This document shows positions 23,000 through 53,901 of a DNA stretch of 64,000 nt, one piece after another. This stretch comes from Myoxocephalus aenaeus. Lineage: Eukaryota; Chordata; Actinopteri; Perciformes; Cottidae. The first letter of the stretch is position 1, and each line of letters opens with the position of its first letter. A program made the translations under genes and the position numbers. The notes under the pieces are model-generated. The model saw only the letters and a program-made list of their open reading frames with translations, did not search any database and had not been told where the DNA came from. The stretch is from the NCBI GenBank assembly GCA_038501785.1, contig JBAMJR010000189.1:5215001-5279000 (forward strand). The letters are read 5' to 3'.

Positions 23000-23290
23000 G
23001 CGTTAAAAGGCGGGAGAACTCTGTGTTTCTTTAGAAAAACATTTGGCGGGTGAAGTTTCTGCTCGACGACAGTTACGTCTTCCGTTACACAACCGGAGCT
23101 CCTCTCCTCGCGCCACCCGGTAACAGCGATCAACCAATCCAGAGGCAGCGCTCAGGGGGGGGGGGGTGTGACCAATGGGAGACGACGACGACCTGTGCCG
23201 GGAAAGTGAGAAGCGGGCTGATTGGCCGAGGAGGGACCCGCCCACTTGCCTTACTGACCGACATTCAGCTGGAGCCAAAGAAAATGAATA
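23000..23290. promoter_or_regulatory. Orphan promoter-like region with E2F and CCAAT motifs
   Basis: GC-rich stretch with AAGGCGGGA (about 23008) and TTTGGCGGGT (about 23043), both E2F-like, and three CCAAT/ATTGG boxes (about 23134, 23171, 23220). This combination is typical of cell-cycle promoters, read best on the minus strand. No exon could be linked. Confidence 0.4.
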
Positions 23291-23333
23291 AAAGAACTAA
23301 AAATATATAAATAAAGACAAAGGTCTGGCGGAA

Positions 23334-24355
<1,022 letters not shown>

Positions 24356-24369
24356 TATATGTATATATT

Positions 24370-24870
24370 AGGGCTGGGCGAAATTGAAAAAATGTAACTG
24401 ATTAATCACATTATTTTTCTGAGATTAATCGCAGTATGCGCCAAATTCAATAATGAAGTAAAAACTAGTGTATTGCTCCATTTTATTTTAAAGTAATGTT
24501 ATCAGAACAATATAACAGACACTCTGGAGCAACAGCAAGTTAACAACAGTATATAAATCAAAAATATATGCCAGGGAAGAAAGAATTAGACGGGTCTAAT
24601 ACGCAGTTTAGCCAATCACTGATTAAAGATATAAATAGGCTCGTTCGAGATGAGCCAGTTCTGCGCAGAATCGATCGGCGGCTGCTGAATCCGAGAGGTG
24701 TTTCTGTACTTTGAAGACCTTCCTGAGAAACACCATGACACAGGATCGCCTTAATGCTCTGGCTATGCTCTCTGTGGAGAAGAAACTTGTCAGGGACATG
24801 CCTGACTTCAATAAGCGGGTCATTGAGAGGTTTGCCACTCAGAAGGACAGAAGAGCAAAATTCCTTTACA
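24370..24870 (+). mobile_element. hAT fragments
   Basis: 24372-24560 is a dispersed repeat (GATTAATCGCAGTATGCGCC) repeated at 45243-45425. 24700-24875 encodes the C-terminal end of a hAT transposase, MTQDRLNALAMLSVEKKLVR, then DFNKRVIERF, ending just before a stop. It belongs to the same TTF-zinc-finger hAT group as element A, but is separated from it by 2 kb. Confidence 0.65.
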
Positions 24871-24966
24871 AATGATCCGTCATAAAAACATGCAGGTTTC
24901 CTCACCACACTGATTGGGTGTTTCCCCAACAAACAAGGTTCATGTGGGGAATCTTAAAATATAAAC

Positions 24967-27241
24967 CAGTGGTTCTCAACCTCTTTTCAGTGATGTACCC
25001 TCTGTGAAATATTTTTTCAGCCAAGTATCCCCTAACCAGCGCAAATCATTTTTGGTAAAAAAAAAGTAGTAATACACAGTGCTGGGCCATCAGTGTCGGA
25101 TTTATTAAACTGTCAACAATTAATATTGCATTGAACTGAATGCTTTTGCATTTACATTTTAGTGAGAAACTTGTGCTTGTGCTTCACTGAGGATCGTTGT
25201 CAGTCTTGGTGGCAGTGAGGCCACTGCTGTGATCAAGCTCTTCTCCAGGCACAGTCTGTTTCTTTGCTTTGTTTTGATCACAGTCATTGCAGAGAAGGAG
25301 GCCTCACATAAATATGTGGAGGCAAAGGGTAGTAGCTGCTCCAAAGCTTTCTGTCTCAGGTCAGGGTGCTCCTGCTTCACACACACACAAAACTGTGTGA
25401 GTGTGGATGTGGCAAACTTCATCTGGAGGCCACGGTCAGATGACACTTCCAGGAGTTTTTCCTGTTAAGTGACAGGTAGCTTGCTTCCGTTTGCTTCAGA
25501 AAAGAGAAATGGGTTCCTCACCCAATCCAACTGTGCAGATTTATCCTCCATGTCAGGAAAGTAGGAATGAAAATATTTAATCAAGTTGGTCAAATGTCCC
25601 ACTATGACCGACTGGAGCTCTGTCCACATCCTCACTATAGAGAACATCCTCCACCTGAGGAAAGCAGGTGAAATCTCCTTCTGCAGAGGACCTTCTCCAC
25701 AGCTCTGCCTTTGTCAGGAAGCCACCCACCTTGTCATACAGGTTTAAAATGCTAGTTTCTTTGCCCTGCAGAGACACATTCAGTCCGTTCAGTTTGCTGA
25801 ATATATCTGCCAGATAGCACAGCTTTGCAAGCCAGTCTGTGTCCTGGAACAAGGTGGCATGGTGAGACCTGTGCTCGATCAGAAAGGTGTGGACTTCAGA
25901 TCGTAATTCCGACAGCCGGTTGAGTATTATTTCTGTGTGCAGCAGCAGTGTTGTGTGTTCAGCTCCCATGTTTTCACAGAGGCGGCGAAACAGGCGTGCA
26001 TTGCGCGGTCTTGACTTTATGAAGTTGATCACTTTGACGCTGTCGTTCAAAACGTCATGTAACACAGGGCTCATATTGTATCTTACAAAAGCAACAAGTT
26101 GTGCATTTCCACTGACATCTGTGGATTCATACAGCTGGAGTGAAAAAGAGTCGCTAATTTTTAACTTGCTCGACAAGGTCTGTTCCCATTTTGTCTATTC
26201 TGCGGCAGACAGTCATTTGACAAAGGCACAGTCTTTAACTTCTCTGCTGCGTTTTTGTCCAGCATGGTCTCAGCCAGCACAACAGCGGCTGGAAGCAGCA
26301 GGTCTTCGGCTCTGATACTTATTTTAATTACCCATTGCACTGTTGTTGTTGTTGATTGTTGTCTGTCTCGTCTCATGTCTAATGTATGCACCTTCCACCA
26401 AGAAAAATTCCTCATCTGTGTAAACATTCCTGGCAGTAAACGGTTTCTGATTCTGATTATATAGTGAATGGTTTCTTGGCTTTAGCTATGAGCAAAGATA
26501 CCGCATAAGAGGCCTCCAGGGCTTTGGCTGATGTCGTGGAGGCTTTACGCATTGTCTTTTGAGATGACCTGATTTCAGAAAGTTTCCTCTTTAAAAACTC
26601 AGGTGGCTTACCAGCGTAATTTGCATGTTTTGTCTTGAGATGCCGCTCAAGATGTGCTGGCTTCATGCTGCTGTTGGCTAACCTCTTCCCACCGAAGAAA
26701 CACAAAGGCTTGGGTGGGTTGCAACCAGTGGCGGCTGGTGACATTTTGTTTTGGGGGGGCGCAGTTGGGCGGCGCGGTTTAAATAGCACTCCACAATGAG
26801 AAGAAAAGAGGTTTTGAGTAGAATATTCTAAAAAACAAAGCTTTATTTCAAGAAAACACAGTGCTCAACACTGTCCAATAACAACTATCAACAAACTGTA
26901 ACTTTGGGCACGAGAGGTTCAGAGCAGAATGGTTTAAGAAACATTCAATGTGGTGGCCAGAGCAACTTCAGGGAATACATTGACGTCGCATTCAAACTGG
27001 GGGCCCTGCAGTAAGGTGGCACTGATGAGAATGTCTTTGAAGGCAAAGCGTTCCCTGGTGTGTCTAAGTATGGTGTCACAAACCTACAGATACATATATA
27101 GAGAGAGACAGAGAAGTTGTGGGGAAATATCTACTACAAACAGGCTTCATACTACAGACAAAAAACTATGTTTTGTGTGTCTTGATGGCTCAGCAACATA
27201 GACAAAAGGCCAGGAGCCACCTTGATGGCTCTGGCGCTCTG

Positions 27242-27323
<82 letters not shown>

Positions 27324-27346
27324 TCACACTCACACTCACACTCACA

Positions 27347-27380
<34 letters not shown>

Positions 27381-29380
27381 GGGGGTTGAATTGGTATTTT
27401 AGATAAAGTTATAGCCTGATATGATATCCACCCAAATCTAACAATGTCCAACATGTGTTCTGCTGTGGGAAAGATAAAACATTAAACTCTAACAGGCATC
27501 TGCTGATTTTGACACTCACCTCTGCAGCAATCCTTCAAGCTCATCTTCCTTCACAGCCCGGCGCTTCCTCGGCTGCTCAGAGCCACTGCACACTGAGCCT
27601 CCAGCTAGCAGCTCCGGTTAGCATGTAGCTTGGTGCATGTAGCTTCACTGCCTTGCTGCTGAATATTTAAATCCGGACGTTCGGGTCCCAACTCTTTCAG
27701 CCTCTTCTTGTCAACATCTGATCGTGGATTGAAAGGTGTTTCACGTAGAGATACCACAGAGTTTTCAGTCGCCATACTAACATAATCAAAGTCTCTGCTA
27801 GCTGTGTTGCTCGCGTAGCTACATGGGATGTGAGGGAATGATAAAGGTCTCTGATTGGACGAATAGTCCAATCACGTTGCAATAAGAAACGATGTCATTG
27901 GCTAGGGCGCAGATTCGTGCGCCCGAAGATTCACGTTTCATCCGCCAATGAGAAGCTGTCCTTGCCGTCACGAGGGTGAAATGTTTGTTAGCTTTCCATA
28001 GACACACATTTGGCCGGCGCCCCGAGAGGGGAGGGGCTTTACTCAGTAATGATGAATGGCGATATATTATATTTAACTTAAGTGGTTGTTGACAGGGGCT
28101 TACGGTCTCCCACACACACATTTAGCGCGTCAACACAGTATATTTCTTATTTAAATTATTTGAAATTATTATTATTTTTTTCTTCTTTTTTTTTTTTCAT
28201 CGCAAAATTTTAGGAGGGGCGGCGCCCTAGCGCCCTCTATTGACGCACCGCCACTGGTTGCAACTCGTGGACGTAAATCCCATTAAAACATAGCCTTCTG
28301 AAAACTGACGGGATTTTGCTCTGGTTTGGCCTTCTTTGACACTTGTCTCTCCGTGTTTTCAGCAGGATTGCTGCTACGTTTCAACCACAACTTCATTGTT
28401 TGAGTTTTAAATGCGGCAGTGATAAGGCTCGTTCGAGATGAGCCAGTTCTGCGCAGAATCGATCGGCGATGATCGGCGCGCAATGCATGCCGGTTAGATT
28501 TGTGCCCGACTTGATCCCGACTTGATCTGACGTCATGCACACGTGGTCAACGATACTCTCACGAGATCAAGGTGGCCGTCGATTTCAGAGTCAGCCGCAG
28601 CAGTAGCTCTCCAACAACTGCGTGGCCCAGTGCATGATGGGAAACGCCTGGCTCTCGCCACATCAGAGAGCTGATTGGCTCTTTAGATCTGACAGCAAAC
28701 ACCACGTGTTCTAGAAAATCCTTATTTTATGTGTAGTTGTAATGCTTAACGCTCGATTGTTGACTATTTGTCTCATGTTTAATCTAAAGACATATCTTGT
28801 GTGGTTGTTAATACAAAATCGTATTTATACAACACACATCAAAACCAGTAGTAATGAATTTCACAGGCAGACATAAAAAGAACAAAGGATGCAGCTACAC
28901 ACACATTTCCCCATAAATATATATTTACAAACACATATGAATAAATCCATACGTGATCTGTAAACTACAATTAGACAAAAGTTCGGAACTAACAGAAGTC
29001 ATTTTTTCTGTGACTTCCTGTGTATACTTTGAAGGCAGCTGAAAACTGTCCAACTTGATCACAGTTTTTTGTCAACGCCTCTTGCTGCGGCCGCTGCTCT
29101 CGTCTGGATTCCAGGCGAGGTGCAGCTTTAACGAACAAGCCTAAAGATAGACGGGTAATGACGGGTAGCGTGTGCCAGGTTGGATCAAACCATCCTGATA
29201 TGGGGGAGACTGGGTTTTTAGGATAATTAAATTAAATAACCTACTTATTATAAAATTCAGTTTATGAACTTACACTTATGTTTTATTGAATATTTATTAA
29301 ATAACTATTTTTATTGCTAATTAATAAATAGATATAAAAAAAAAAACAGGGGTACACGGACCCCCATTTGAGAACCACTG
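24967..29380 (-). mobile_element. ZBED-like hAT element B, interrupted
   Basis: The ends are CAGTGGTTCTCAACCTC and TTTGAGAACCACTG. The minus strand encodes a broken ZBED5/SCAND3-like transposase. An N-terminal piece (about 28283-28410, MKLWLKRSSNPAENTE) is followed, after the nested hAT, by a BED zinc finger at 26457-26720 (LCFFGGKRL, HLERHLKTKH). After a LINE-tail insertion at about 26320-26462 come core pieces (25577-26176, FDQLD end) and the dimerisation domain at 25159-25446 (ASTYLCEASFSAM, KTKQRNRL). Stops and frameshifts make it a pseudogene. The flanking 8 bp do not match clearly. A dispersed MITE-like block (28426-29150) inside it recurs at 50766-51190. Confidence 0.75.
26726..28256. 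mobile_element. hAT element C nested in element B
   Basis: The ends CAGTGGCGGCTGGTG and GACGCACCGCCACTG match the termini of element A. It is flanked by a perfect 8-bp duplication GTTGCAAC (26718-26725 and 28257-28264), and splits the element B transposase N-terminus. The minus strand at 27605-27871 has a hAT-like N-terminal phrase (KELGPERPDLNIQQQ). It holds a (CT)n-(CACACT)n-(CA)n microsatellite at 27244-27377. Confidence 0.85.
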
Positions 29381-29382
29381 TA

Positions 29383-29384
29383 TT

Positions 29385-29431
<47 letters not shown>

Positions 29432-29971
29432 ATAATATATTCATGATATTTATATTGTATATTTATTTTGTATATTACCGTTCACTCCTCTGCACACCTC
29501 ATATTTAAACACTCATGCCACTAACATACACTTTAACTTAAACACACATGTCACTTTAACGTACACTCACATTAACGTATCTGTTGTCTGAGCACTTTCT
29601 TATCTTACACTTATTTAATACCCACTGCACTGTTGTTATCGTTATCGTTGATTGTTGATTGTTGTTTGTCTCGTCTAACGTCCCATGTCCATGTACAATG
29701 TATGCACCTTCCACCTCGTAAAATTCCTCGTTTGTGAAAACATTCCTGGCTAATAAACAGTTTCTGATTCTGATGATATATATATATATATTAATATACT
29801 GAATTGTATGAATAATGTCCTCATTATGTCAGTGTTGGAATAAATGATAAAAATATAACTGCAAAGTAGTAATGTGTTTTTGATACCTTTTTTGCATTTA
29901 ATCATACTAGGATGTTTGCTGAAATTGATTGGCTGGCCCTACCCACAAAAAAAATCCACCAGCCGCCACTG
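29383..29971. mobile_element. LINE tail and 3' end of another hAT
   Basis: 29385-29775 ends in AACAGTTTCTGATTCTGAT and matches the tail inserted at 26320-26462. 29800-29971 matches the last 170 bp of element A, ending CCAGCCGCCACTG at 29971. Its left end is absent. Homology between the rrm2 arms starts within about 10 bp of this end. Confidence 0.6.
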
Positions 29972-30559
29972 ATAATATGGCTGGTTCAATAGAAGGGGTA
30001 TTTAATGGAACAGCAAAGTCTGGGTCCACAAGGGGGCAGAAATGCAACAGAGCGGCTTCAGGCTGCCGTAATACCCCAACGAAGAAGAAGAAGTCTTCTC
30101 AGCAGCCAATCAGCGCTCTCCCTTCGGCGGCAAACAGGAAACAGCTGCTGTATCAGATCCGCTTCGCTTTTAGGGAGGAAACCCACCTTAAAACGTCTCA
30201 TTTGAGATGAAAGATGAAAGAAAACTGTAGTTTCAGAGCCCGAAACCTGAAGGGATGGAAGGTACAACACGTCAAAGACACAATTATTACCAGTTATATA
30301 GCGAAATAAGAGAACATCTCAATGCGGAATTCAATTTGACTTTTTGCGACTTTAACATAGGCGTTAAACTTATTATCGTCTTTTTTTATTTGTTATTAAG
30401 AGTTTAGCGGTTTTAACAAATGCATGTCTTTGTCCAAATCTAAATAGTTGTGTAAACGCTCATTTAAATAGTTTTGTAACGTCTCTGTCGGGAAGTTCCA
30501 TAACCCCGCACGAACAAAGCCGAGTGAGTTTCCGGCCGCAGCTGTTCGGGCGGCACGTG

Positions 30560-30787
30560 AGCGCGGCTTCTCCCCCTGATTGGCTCCGTCAGCAGCGTCA
30601 CTTTAAAGAGCTGGGGCCCGCGCTGCGTTCCTATTGGCCGGCTGCGTTCTGGCGCCAGTATTTCAATAAGAGAGGCTCGCGCACAACAAAAGCCGCTCCA
30701 GTCCTCGCGCCTCATCCTCGTGCCTGCTGCTCTTCGTCTGCTCCGGTTTTAAACTCTTTATTCGTTAATTGTCTTTTATTCTCCACG
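30560..30787 (+). promoter_or_regulatory. rrm2: rrm2 copy A promoter
   Basis: Contains CCAAT boxes in inverse orientation (GATTGGCTCC at about 30579, TATTGGCCGG at about 30632) and a GGCGCC palindrome at about 30650. The layout is like the NF-Y/E2F-regulated RRM2 promoters known in mammals. The same block is present in copy B. Confidence 0.6.
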
Positions 30788-31908
30788 ATGCTTTCTGCTC
30801 GCGCACCTCTCTCAGTGAAGCACGAGCCGTCCCTCCGCGGGCAGATGGACAACATGGCGCTGGACAAAGAGAACACGGTGAGCAACCGGACGACGTTTAA
30901 CCGGGAAAACGTCTCGACGACTGTTGAGCCTCTCCGGGGACATTTACTGAGCCCTTCCTCCTTGTATGTAGGGCTCGGGGCTTGTGTTTTCACGCATACT
31001 TCAGTCTAAAAGTATTCACTGTGTGTAAAAGTACCTCTTCGTGTCTTTCAGCCACCGAGTCTGAACACGAGCCGCATCTTGGCGTCTAAAACCGCGCGGA
31101 AGATCTTCTCCGACGTTCCGGTGAGTCCAGACCCCACGTGACCTCCAGGGTCTCATCTGACGTGATGGTGTTTATTCATGTTCCCGGGTTATTTCTTTGT
31201 GTTGCTGGTTTGGCGCCAAAAATGTCGGTTCTGGCGCCAAACTATCAGCTGTTAATCAATAGTCAATTCTTTTTAATTGGCTGCTGTTTATGTCAATGGA
31301 TTCAGAAATAATTATTCTATTAGATCCAACAAATGTGTACACAATTAGTGATTTTAATTGGCAGTTCAGATTAGATGGAACAATAATCTGTAGTTTGTCA
31401 AAATGATTTCCTCTTTACACATACATGTGTTAATTCTTATTTCACTCATTGATTAATGTACAGATTGAAGTTGTTGGGTCTGAAGATCAGTTTCTGTGAC
31501 CAATAATAATAATAATAATAATAATTTAAAGCACCAGAGATGTAGAGCTTGTAGTAACCAGTGTGTCTCTGTGGTGAAGAAGAGCTGCGGTGAGGAAGAG
31601 GAGCCGCTGCTGAAGAACAACCCTCGGCGCTTTGTCATCTTCCCCATCAAGTACCACGACATCTGGCAGATGTACAAGAAGGCTGAGGCCTCCTTCTGGA
31701 CCGCAGAAGAGGTGGGTGGAGATGACCCCTGTGGGGGCGGGGCCTGCACGTGTCAGGTGACGTCATGTTCACTACCTGTCTCTGTTCAGGTGGATCTGTC
31801 CCAGGACCTGCAGCACTGGGAGTCTCTGAGGGACGAGGAGCGCTTCTTCATCTCTCACGTGTTGGCGTTCTTTGCCGCCAGCGACGGCATCGTCAACGAG
31901 AACCTGGT

Positions 31909-31948
<40 letters not shown>

Positions 31949-33374
31949 ACGCACTCTCTCTTCTGCGTCTTAATATTCTGAATCACAAAGACCACTTGAT
32001 TCTGGTCTTGTGCTCGGCTCTGATTGGCTCCCGCTGTCTCAATTCGACCCCCAGGTGGAGCGCTTCACACAGGAAGTGCAGGTGACGGAGGCCCGGTGTT
32101 TCTACGGGTTCCAGATCGCCATGGAGAATATCCACTCTGAGATGTACAGCCTGCTCATCAACACCTACATCAAGGAACCCAAAGAGAGGTGAGCTGGTCC
32201 TGGCCTCTGGTCCTCGTCGGTCCTGGCCTCTGGTCCTCGTCGGGCCTGTGACTGACGGTGCGTTCACTGACCCACAGAGAATACCTGTTCAACGCCATCG
32301 AGACTCTGTCGTGTGTGAAGAAGAAGGCCGACTGGGCGATCGACTGGATCGGCAACAAGGACGCCAACTTCGGTAAAGCGGCTCTCTGAGGTTCTCGTTG
32401 TGGCCCGGTATTGATCCGGTGTCGAGTACTGACCCTGACTCTGTGGTTCCCCCAGGAGAGCGCGTGGTGGCCTTCGCCGCCGTGGAGGGAATCTTCTTCT
32501 CTGGGTCCTTCGCCTCCATCTTCTGGCTGAAGAAGAGAGGCCTGATGCCCGGCCTGACCTTCTCCAACGAGCTCATCAGCAGAGACGAGGTACTGCTCTG
32601 TTACTGGTTTCTGTGGCAGTACCACTGACTGGTCTGTGGTACTGGGTCCTGACTGGTCTGTTCTTGGTTTCAGGGGCTGCACTGCGACTTTGCTTGTCTG
32701 ATGTTCAAACATCTGGTGAACAAGCCGTCGGCAGAAAAAGTCACCAAGATCATCAAGAACGCCGTCGAGATCGAGCAGGTCAGTGGACATGTTGTTTTCT
32801 GTGCTGCTGGTTGAACTAGTTTCATTGGTCTGACGCTGTTGGTTCCGCTCCCAGGAGTTCCTGACGGAGGCTCTGCCAGTGAAGCTGATCGGGATGAACT
32901 GCGAGCTGATGAAGCAGTACATCGAGTTCGTGGCCGACAGGCTGATGCTGGAGCTGGGCTTCACCAAGGTAAGCTCCTCCCAGCCGAACCAAAGCTCCCA
33001 GTACACCAGAGGGTCCGTAGTGATGAGACGCGCAGGGGTACGGACCTCGGCCGACGATGGGGGCCGAGTGCCGCAGGGTTCTGCTCGGAGGACGAGTGGT
33101 TCGCCGGCGGGACGCCGGCGGCACGAAACAGACGCTGGTCTGAACGGACCCGGCTCGCCTGTATGCCGCTAGAGAACCTGAGCCAAATAGTCTGATCTGG
33201 GTTCTGCATTGTGTTCTGCAGATCTACCGGGTGGAGAACCCCTTTGACTTCATGGAGAACATCTCTCTGGAGGGGAAAACTAACTTCTTTGAGAAGCGCG
33301 TGGGCGAATATCAAAGGATGGGCGTGATGTCTGGAGCCTCTGACAACACCTTCAGGCTGGACGCTGACTTCTGA
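30788..33374 (+). CDS. rrm2: Ribonucleotide reductase small subunit M2, copy A
   Basis: Class Ia small subunit (R2): holds the di-iron centre and tyrosyl radical with which R1 reduces ribonucleoside diphosphates to dNDPs in S phase; cytosolic. Ten exons: 30788-30877, 31052-31120, 31562-31711, 31790-31906, 32055-32188, 32278-32372, 32456-32589, 32674-32778, 32855-32968, 33222-33374; 386 aa (human about 389). Iron ligands D135, E166, H169, E229, E263 and H266 and radical Tyr173 (in MENIHSEMY) are all present. The KEN box at 27-29 followed by Thr-Pro fits cell-cycle degradation, and the C-terminal DADF binds R1. The exon 3 acceptor could be 31561 or 31579; both keep frame. The intact frame and all ligands suggest a functional enzyme. 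Confidence 0.95.
31209..31242. promoter_or_regulatory. Paired E2F-type sites in rrm2 intron 2
   Basis: TTTGGCGCCAAA (31209-31220, a full palindromic E2F consensus) and CTGGCGCCAAAC (31231-31242) are spaced two helical turns apart. The pair is repeated in copy B near 54565-54600. Confidence 0.5.
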
Positions 33375-33673
33375 GGACGGAGCGGACCCTCAGTCAAACT
33401 CAAGCACTCGTGTCAACCCAGTGGTTCATTCACCTCAATAGACTGGTCCTTGTGGTCAGCATGCTGGGAGCAGTCCTTACAGATATTGCAGATAAATAGT
33501 TTTGTCATTGCGATGAAATTCAACTTCCACATGAGGAGTTGATGCTGCGGCCATTTTGTTTGACCTGCCTTTTGTAATTATATTGTATTTATTAGCACTT
33601 TTAGAGCAGAGCGTGTTGGGGTACTTTGTCAAATATGTACAGTTGTGTTTTATTTTAAGTGATTCGGTTTTGT

Positions 33674-33679
33674 AATAAA
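33674..33679 (+). terminator. rrm2: rrm2 copy A polyadenylation signal
   Basis: AATAAA 300 nt after the stop, the first in a unique 3' UTR not shared with copy B. Confidence 0.6.
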
Positions 33680-33713
33680 AGCTATATAAACATGCATCTG
33701 GTTGGTTGTTCTG

Positions 33714-33725
33714 GTTATTTTATTT
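33714..33725 (-). terminator. lgals8: lgals8 polyadenylation signal region
   Basis: On the minus strand the sequence reads CCAAATAAAATAACC about 270 nt after the galectin stop. Cleavage would fall within about 20-30 bp of the oppositely transcribed rrm2 A cleavage site. Confidence 0.5.
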
Positions 33726-33991
33726 GGTCAAAGTGCATCAACAGGAGCAATTAAAGAAGCACAAACGGTAATCTTAATACTTAATACATAAAAGTGGACG
33801 CCTGTTCACCCAGCTGGGCTCTGGCGACCCTCAATAGGATAAGAGGTGTATTTAACAGGATTTCACATCGCTTTGCAGAACTCTGCACACGGCAGTTTGT
33901 TTCACCTTCATGTTCGTTCATGGTTACTATAAAGGATGTGATGTCATTATTGAGCTTTATAAATGTCTACGTGTTACAGCCCTGATTTAAG

Positions 33992-51430
<17,439 letters not shown>

Positions 51431-51680
51431 GTTGTTGTTCTGTGGAACAGAGACGCTGCGACGAGAAGCACTCTTTGGACCTTTGTTTACTTCCGCATCT
51501 GACGTCAACTGGACGACGTTTCCGGCGGGGCATCCCGAGTCTCTTAACTGCATCCGGTTTCCCTCACGTGCGTCCTAGCCCCGCCCACCAGGGTTGCGAG
51601 GGAGAGGAAACATGAGACGTCCTTTCCTCTGAAGTGTCACGTGACGTGTCCCTGGGCAGCCGGCTTTAACAACCTAGTCT
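51431..51680 (-). promoter_or_regulatory. lgals8: Probable lgals8 promoter and 5' UTR
   Basis: CpG-containing DNA directly upstream of the inferred first coding exon, with TGACGTCA-like and CCGCCC motifs (about 51500 and 51583) and CACGTGAC near 51639. Confidence 0.4.
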
Positions 51681-52414
51681 TTCGAGAAGTTTCCTGGAAT
51701 AAACGTACACTTAAAACATATAAATGACTTTAAAACATTTTCAGTTGCTTGAATAGTTTAAAACTATTCATGAAGACAGTTATAAGTGTACTAATGATAA
51801 AGTTATCACTGCACTACTAAGTAGTTATCTGTACTAATGACGATCTCTGTACTACTCCCCTCCCGCATTGTACCCATAACAAAAGTTATTGAGGGAAACA
51901 ATTTGACTATTTATATTATTCAACTTTATTATACAGTTGCAAATTCATGTTTACGTGATGTATTCACACTGTATATGAAGCTAGTTAGCTTAAAGACTGG
52001 AAACGGATACACAGCAAAGGTCACAGATTATATTACATCTTTATTCAAAATAAAAGTTGTGTTTCTCCCCCCCCTCTTCTGGATCCGCTTTAGAAGATTA
52101 GTAAACTCTTCTCAAAGTATATTTAGTTTTATTACAAAAATAAAAGCTGTACAACAAACACATACATCCATGTAAAAATGTACTATATATATATATATAT
52201 ATATATACACAGTATATATATATATATTAAATAAAAATTAAAACCAGGGTTCTGATCCAGACTAGCAGTCCTCCAAACATCAACAGCTTGTCTGGGGTCA
52301 GATCCCTGGGCTGCAGTGTTCATCCCGTCTGTGCTCCGATGGCTGAAAAGCTCATTTATTATTATTTCAACCAACTGGGAGGCTCCACTCCCATCCGGCC
52401 TAAAGGTGTGTTTT

Positions 52415-53861
52415 GACTGAGGGTCCGCTCCGTCCTCAGAAGTCAGCGTCCAGCCTGAAGGTGTTGTCAGAGGCTCCAGACATCACGCCCATCCTTTGAT
52501 ATTCGCCCACGCGCTTCTCAAAGAAGTTAGTTTTCCCCTCCAGAGAGATGTTCTCCATGAAGTCAAAGGGGTTCTCCACCCGGTAGATCTGCAGAACACA
52601 ATGCAGAACCCAGATCAGACTATTTGGCTCAGGTTCTCTAGCGGCATACAGGCGAGCCGGGTCCGTTCAGACCAGCGTCTGTTTCGTGCCGCCGGCGTCC
52701 CGCCGGCGAACCACTCGTCCTCCGAGCAGAACCCTGCGGCACTCGGCCCCCATCGTCGGCCGAGGTCCGTACCCCTGCGCGTCTCATCACTACGGACCCT
52801 CTGGTGTACTGGGAGCTTTGGTTCGGCTGGGAGGAGCTTACCTTGGTGAAGCCCAGCTCCAGCATCAGCCTGTCGGCCACGAACTCGATGTACTGCTTCA
52901 TCAGCTCGCAGTTCATCCCGATCAGCTTCACTGGCAGAGCCTCCGTCAGGAACTCCTGGGAGCGGAACCAACAGCGTCAGACCAATGAAACTAGTTCAAC
53001 CAGCAGCACAGAAAACAACATGTCCACTGACCTGCTCGATCTCGACGGCGTTCTTGATGATCTTGGTGACTTTTTCTGCCGACGGCTTGTTCACCAGATG
53101 TTTGAACATCAGACAAGCAAAGTCGCAGTGCAGCCCCTGAAACCAAGAACAGACCAGTCAGGACCCAGTACCACAGACCAGTCAGTGGTACTGCCACAGA
53201 AACCAGTAACAGAGCAGTACCTCGTCTCTGCTGATGAGCTCGTTGGAGAAGGTCAGGCCGGGCATCAGGCCTCTCTTCTTCAGCCAGAAGATGGAGGCGA
53301 AGGACCCAGAGAAGAAGATTCCCTCCACGGCGGCGAAGGCCACCACGCGCTCTCCTGGGGGAACCACAGAGTCAGGGTCAGTACTCGACACCGGATCAAT
53401 ACCGGGCCACAACGAGAACCTCAGAGAGCCGCTTTACCGAAGTTGGCGTCCTTGTTGCCGATCCAGTCGATCGCCCAGTCGGCCTTCTTCTTCACACACG
53501 ACAGAGTCTCGATGGCGTTGAACAGGTATTCTCTGTGGGTCAGTGAACGCACCGTCAGTCACAGGCCCGACGAGGACCAGAGGCCAGGACCGACGAGGAC
53601 CAGAGGCCAGGACCAGCTCACCTCTCTTTGGGTTCCTTGATGTAGGTGTTGATGAGCAGGCTGTACATCTCAGAGTGGATATTCTCCATGGCGATCTGGA
53701 ACCCGTAGAAACACCGGGCCTCCGTCACCTGCACTTCCTGTGTGAAGCGCTCCACCTGGGGGTCGAATTGAGACAGCGGGAGCCAATCAGAGCCGAGCAC
53801 AAGACCAGAATCAAGTGGTCTTTGTGATTCAGAATATTAAGACGCAGAAGAGAGAGTGCGT

Positions 53862-53901
<40 letters not shown>

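Larger units (their letters stand above)
29979..33398 (+). repeat. Inverted duplication, arm A (rrm2 copy A)
   Basis: Reverse-complement homologous to 52415-55826. From about 30060 to 33398 the two are nearly identical including introns. Over the outer 80 bp (29979-30058) they differ at about one base in ten. Homology ends abruptly 24 nt after the rrm2 stop codon. Confidence 0.9.

Noticed and set aside
32170..33006. 278-codon frame antisense to rrm2 A (and the matching frame at 52804-53640)
   Set aside because: It overlaps the verified rrm2 exons on the opposite strand, crosses introns, and is present in both arms only because the arms are copies.
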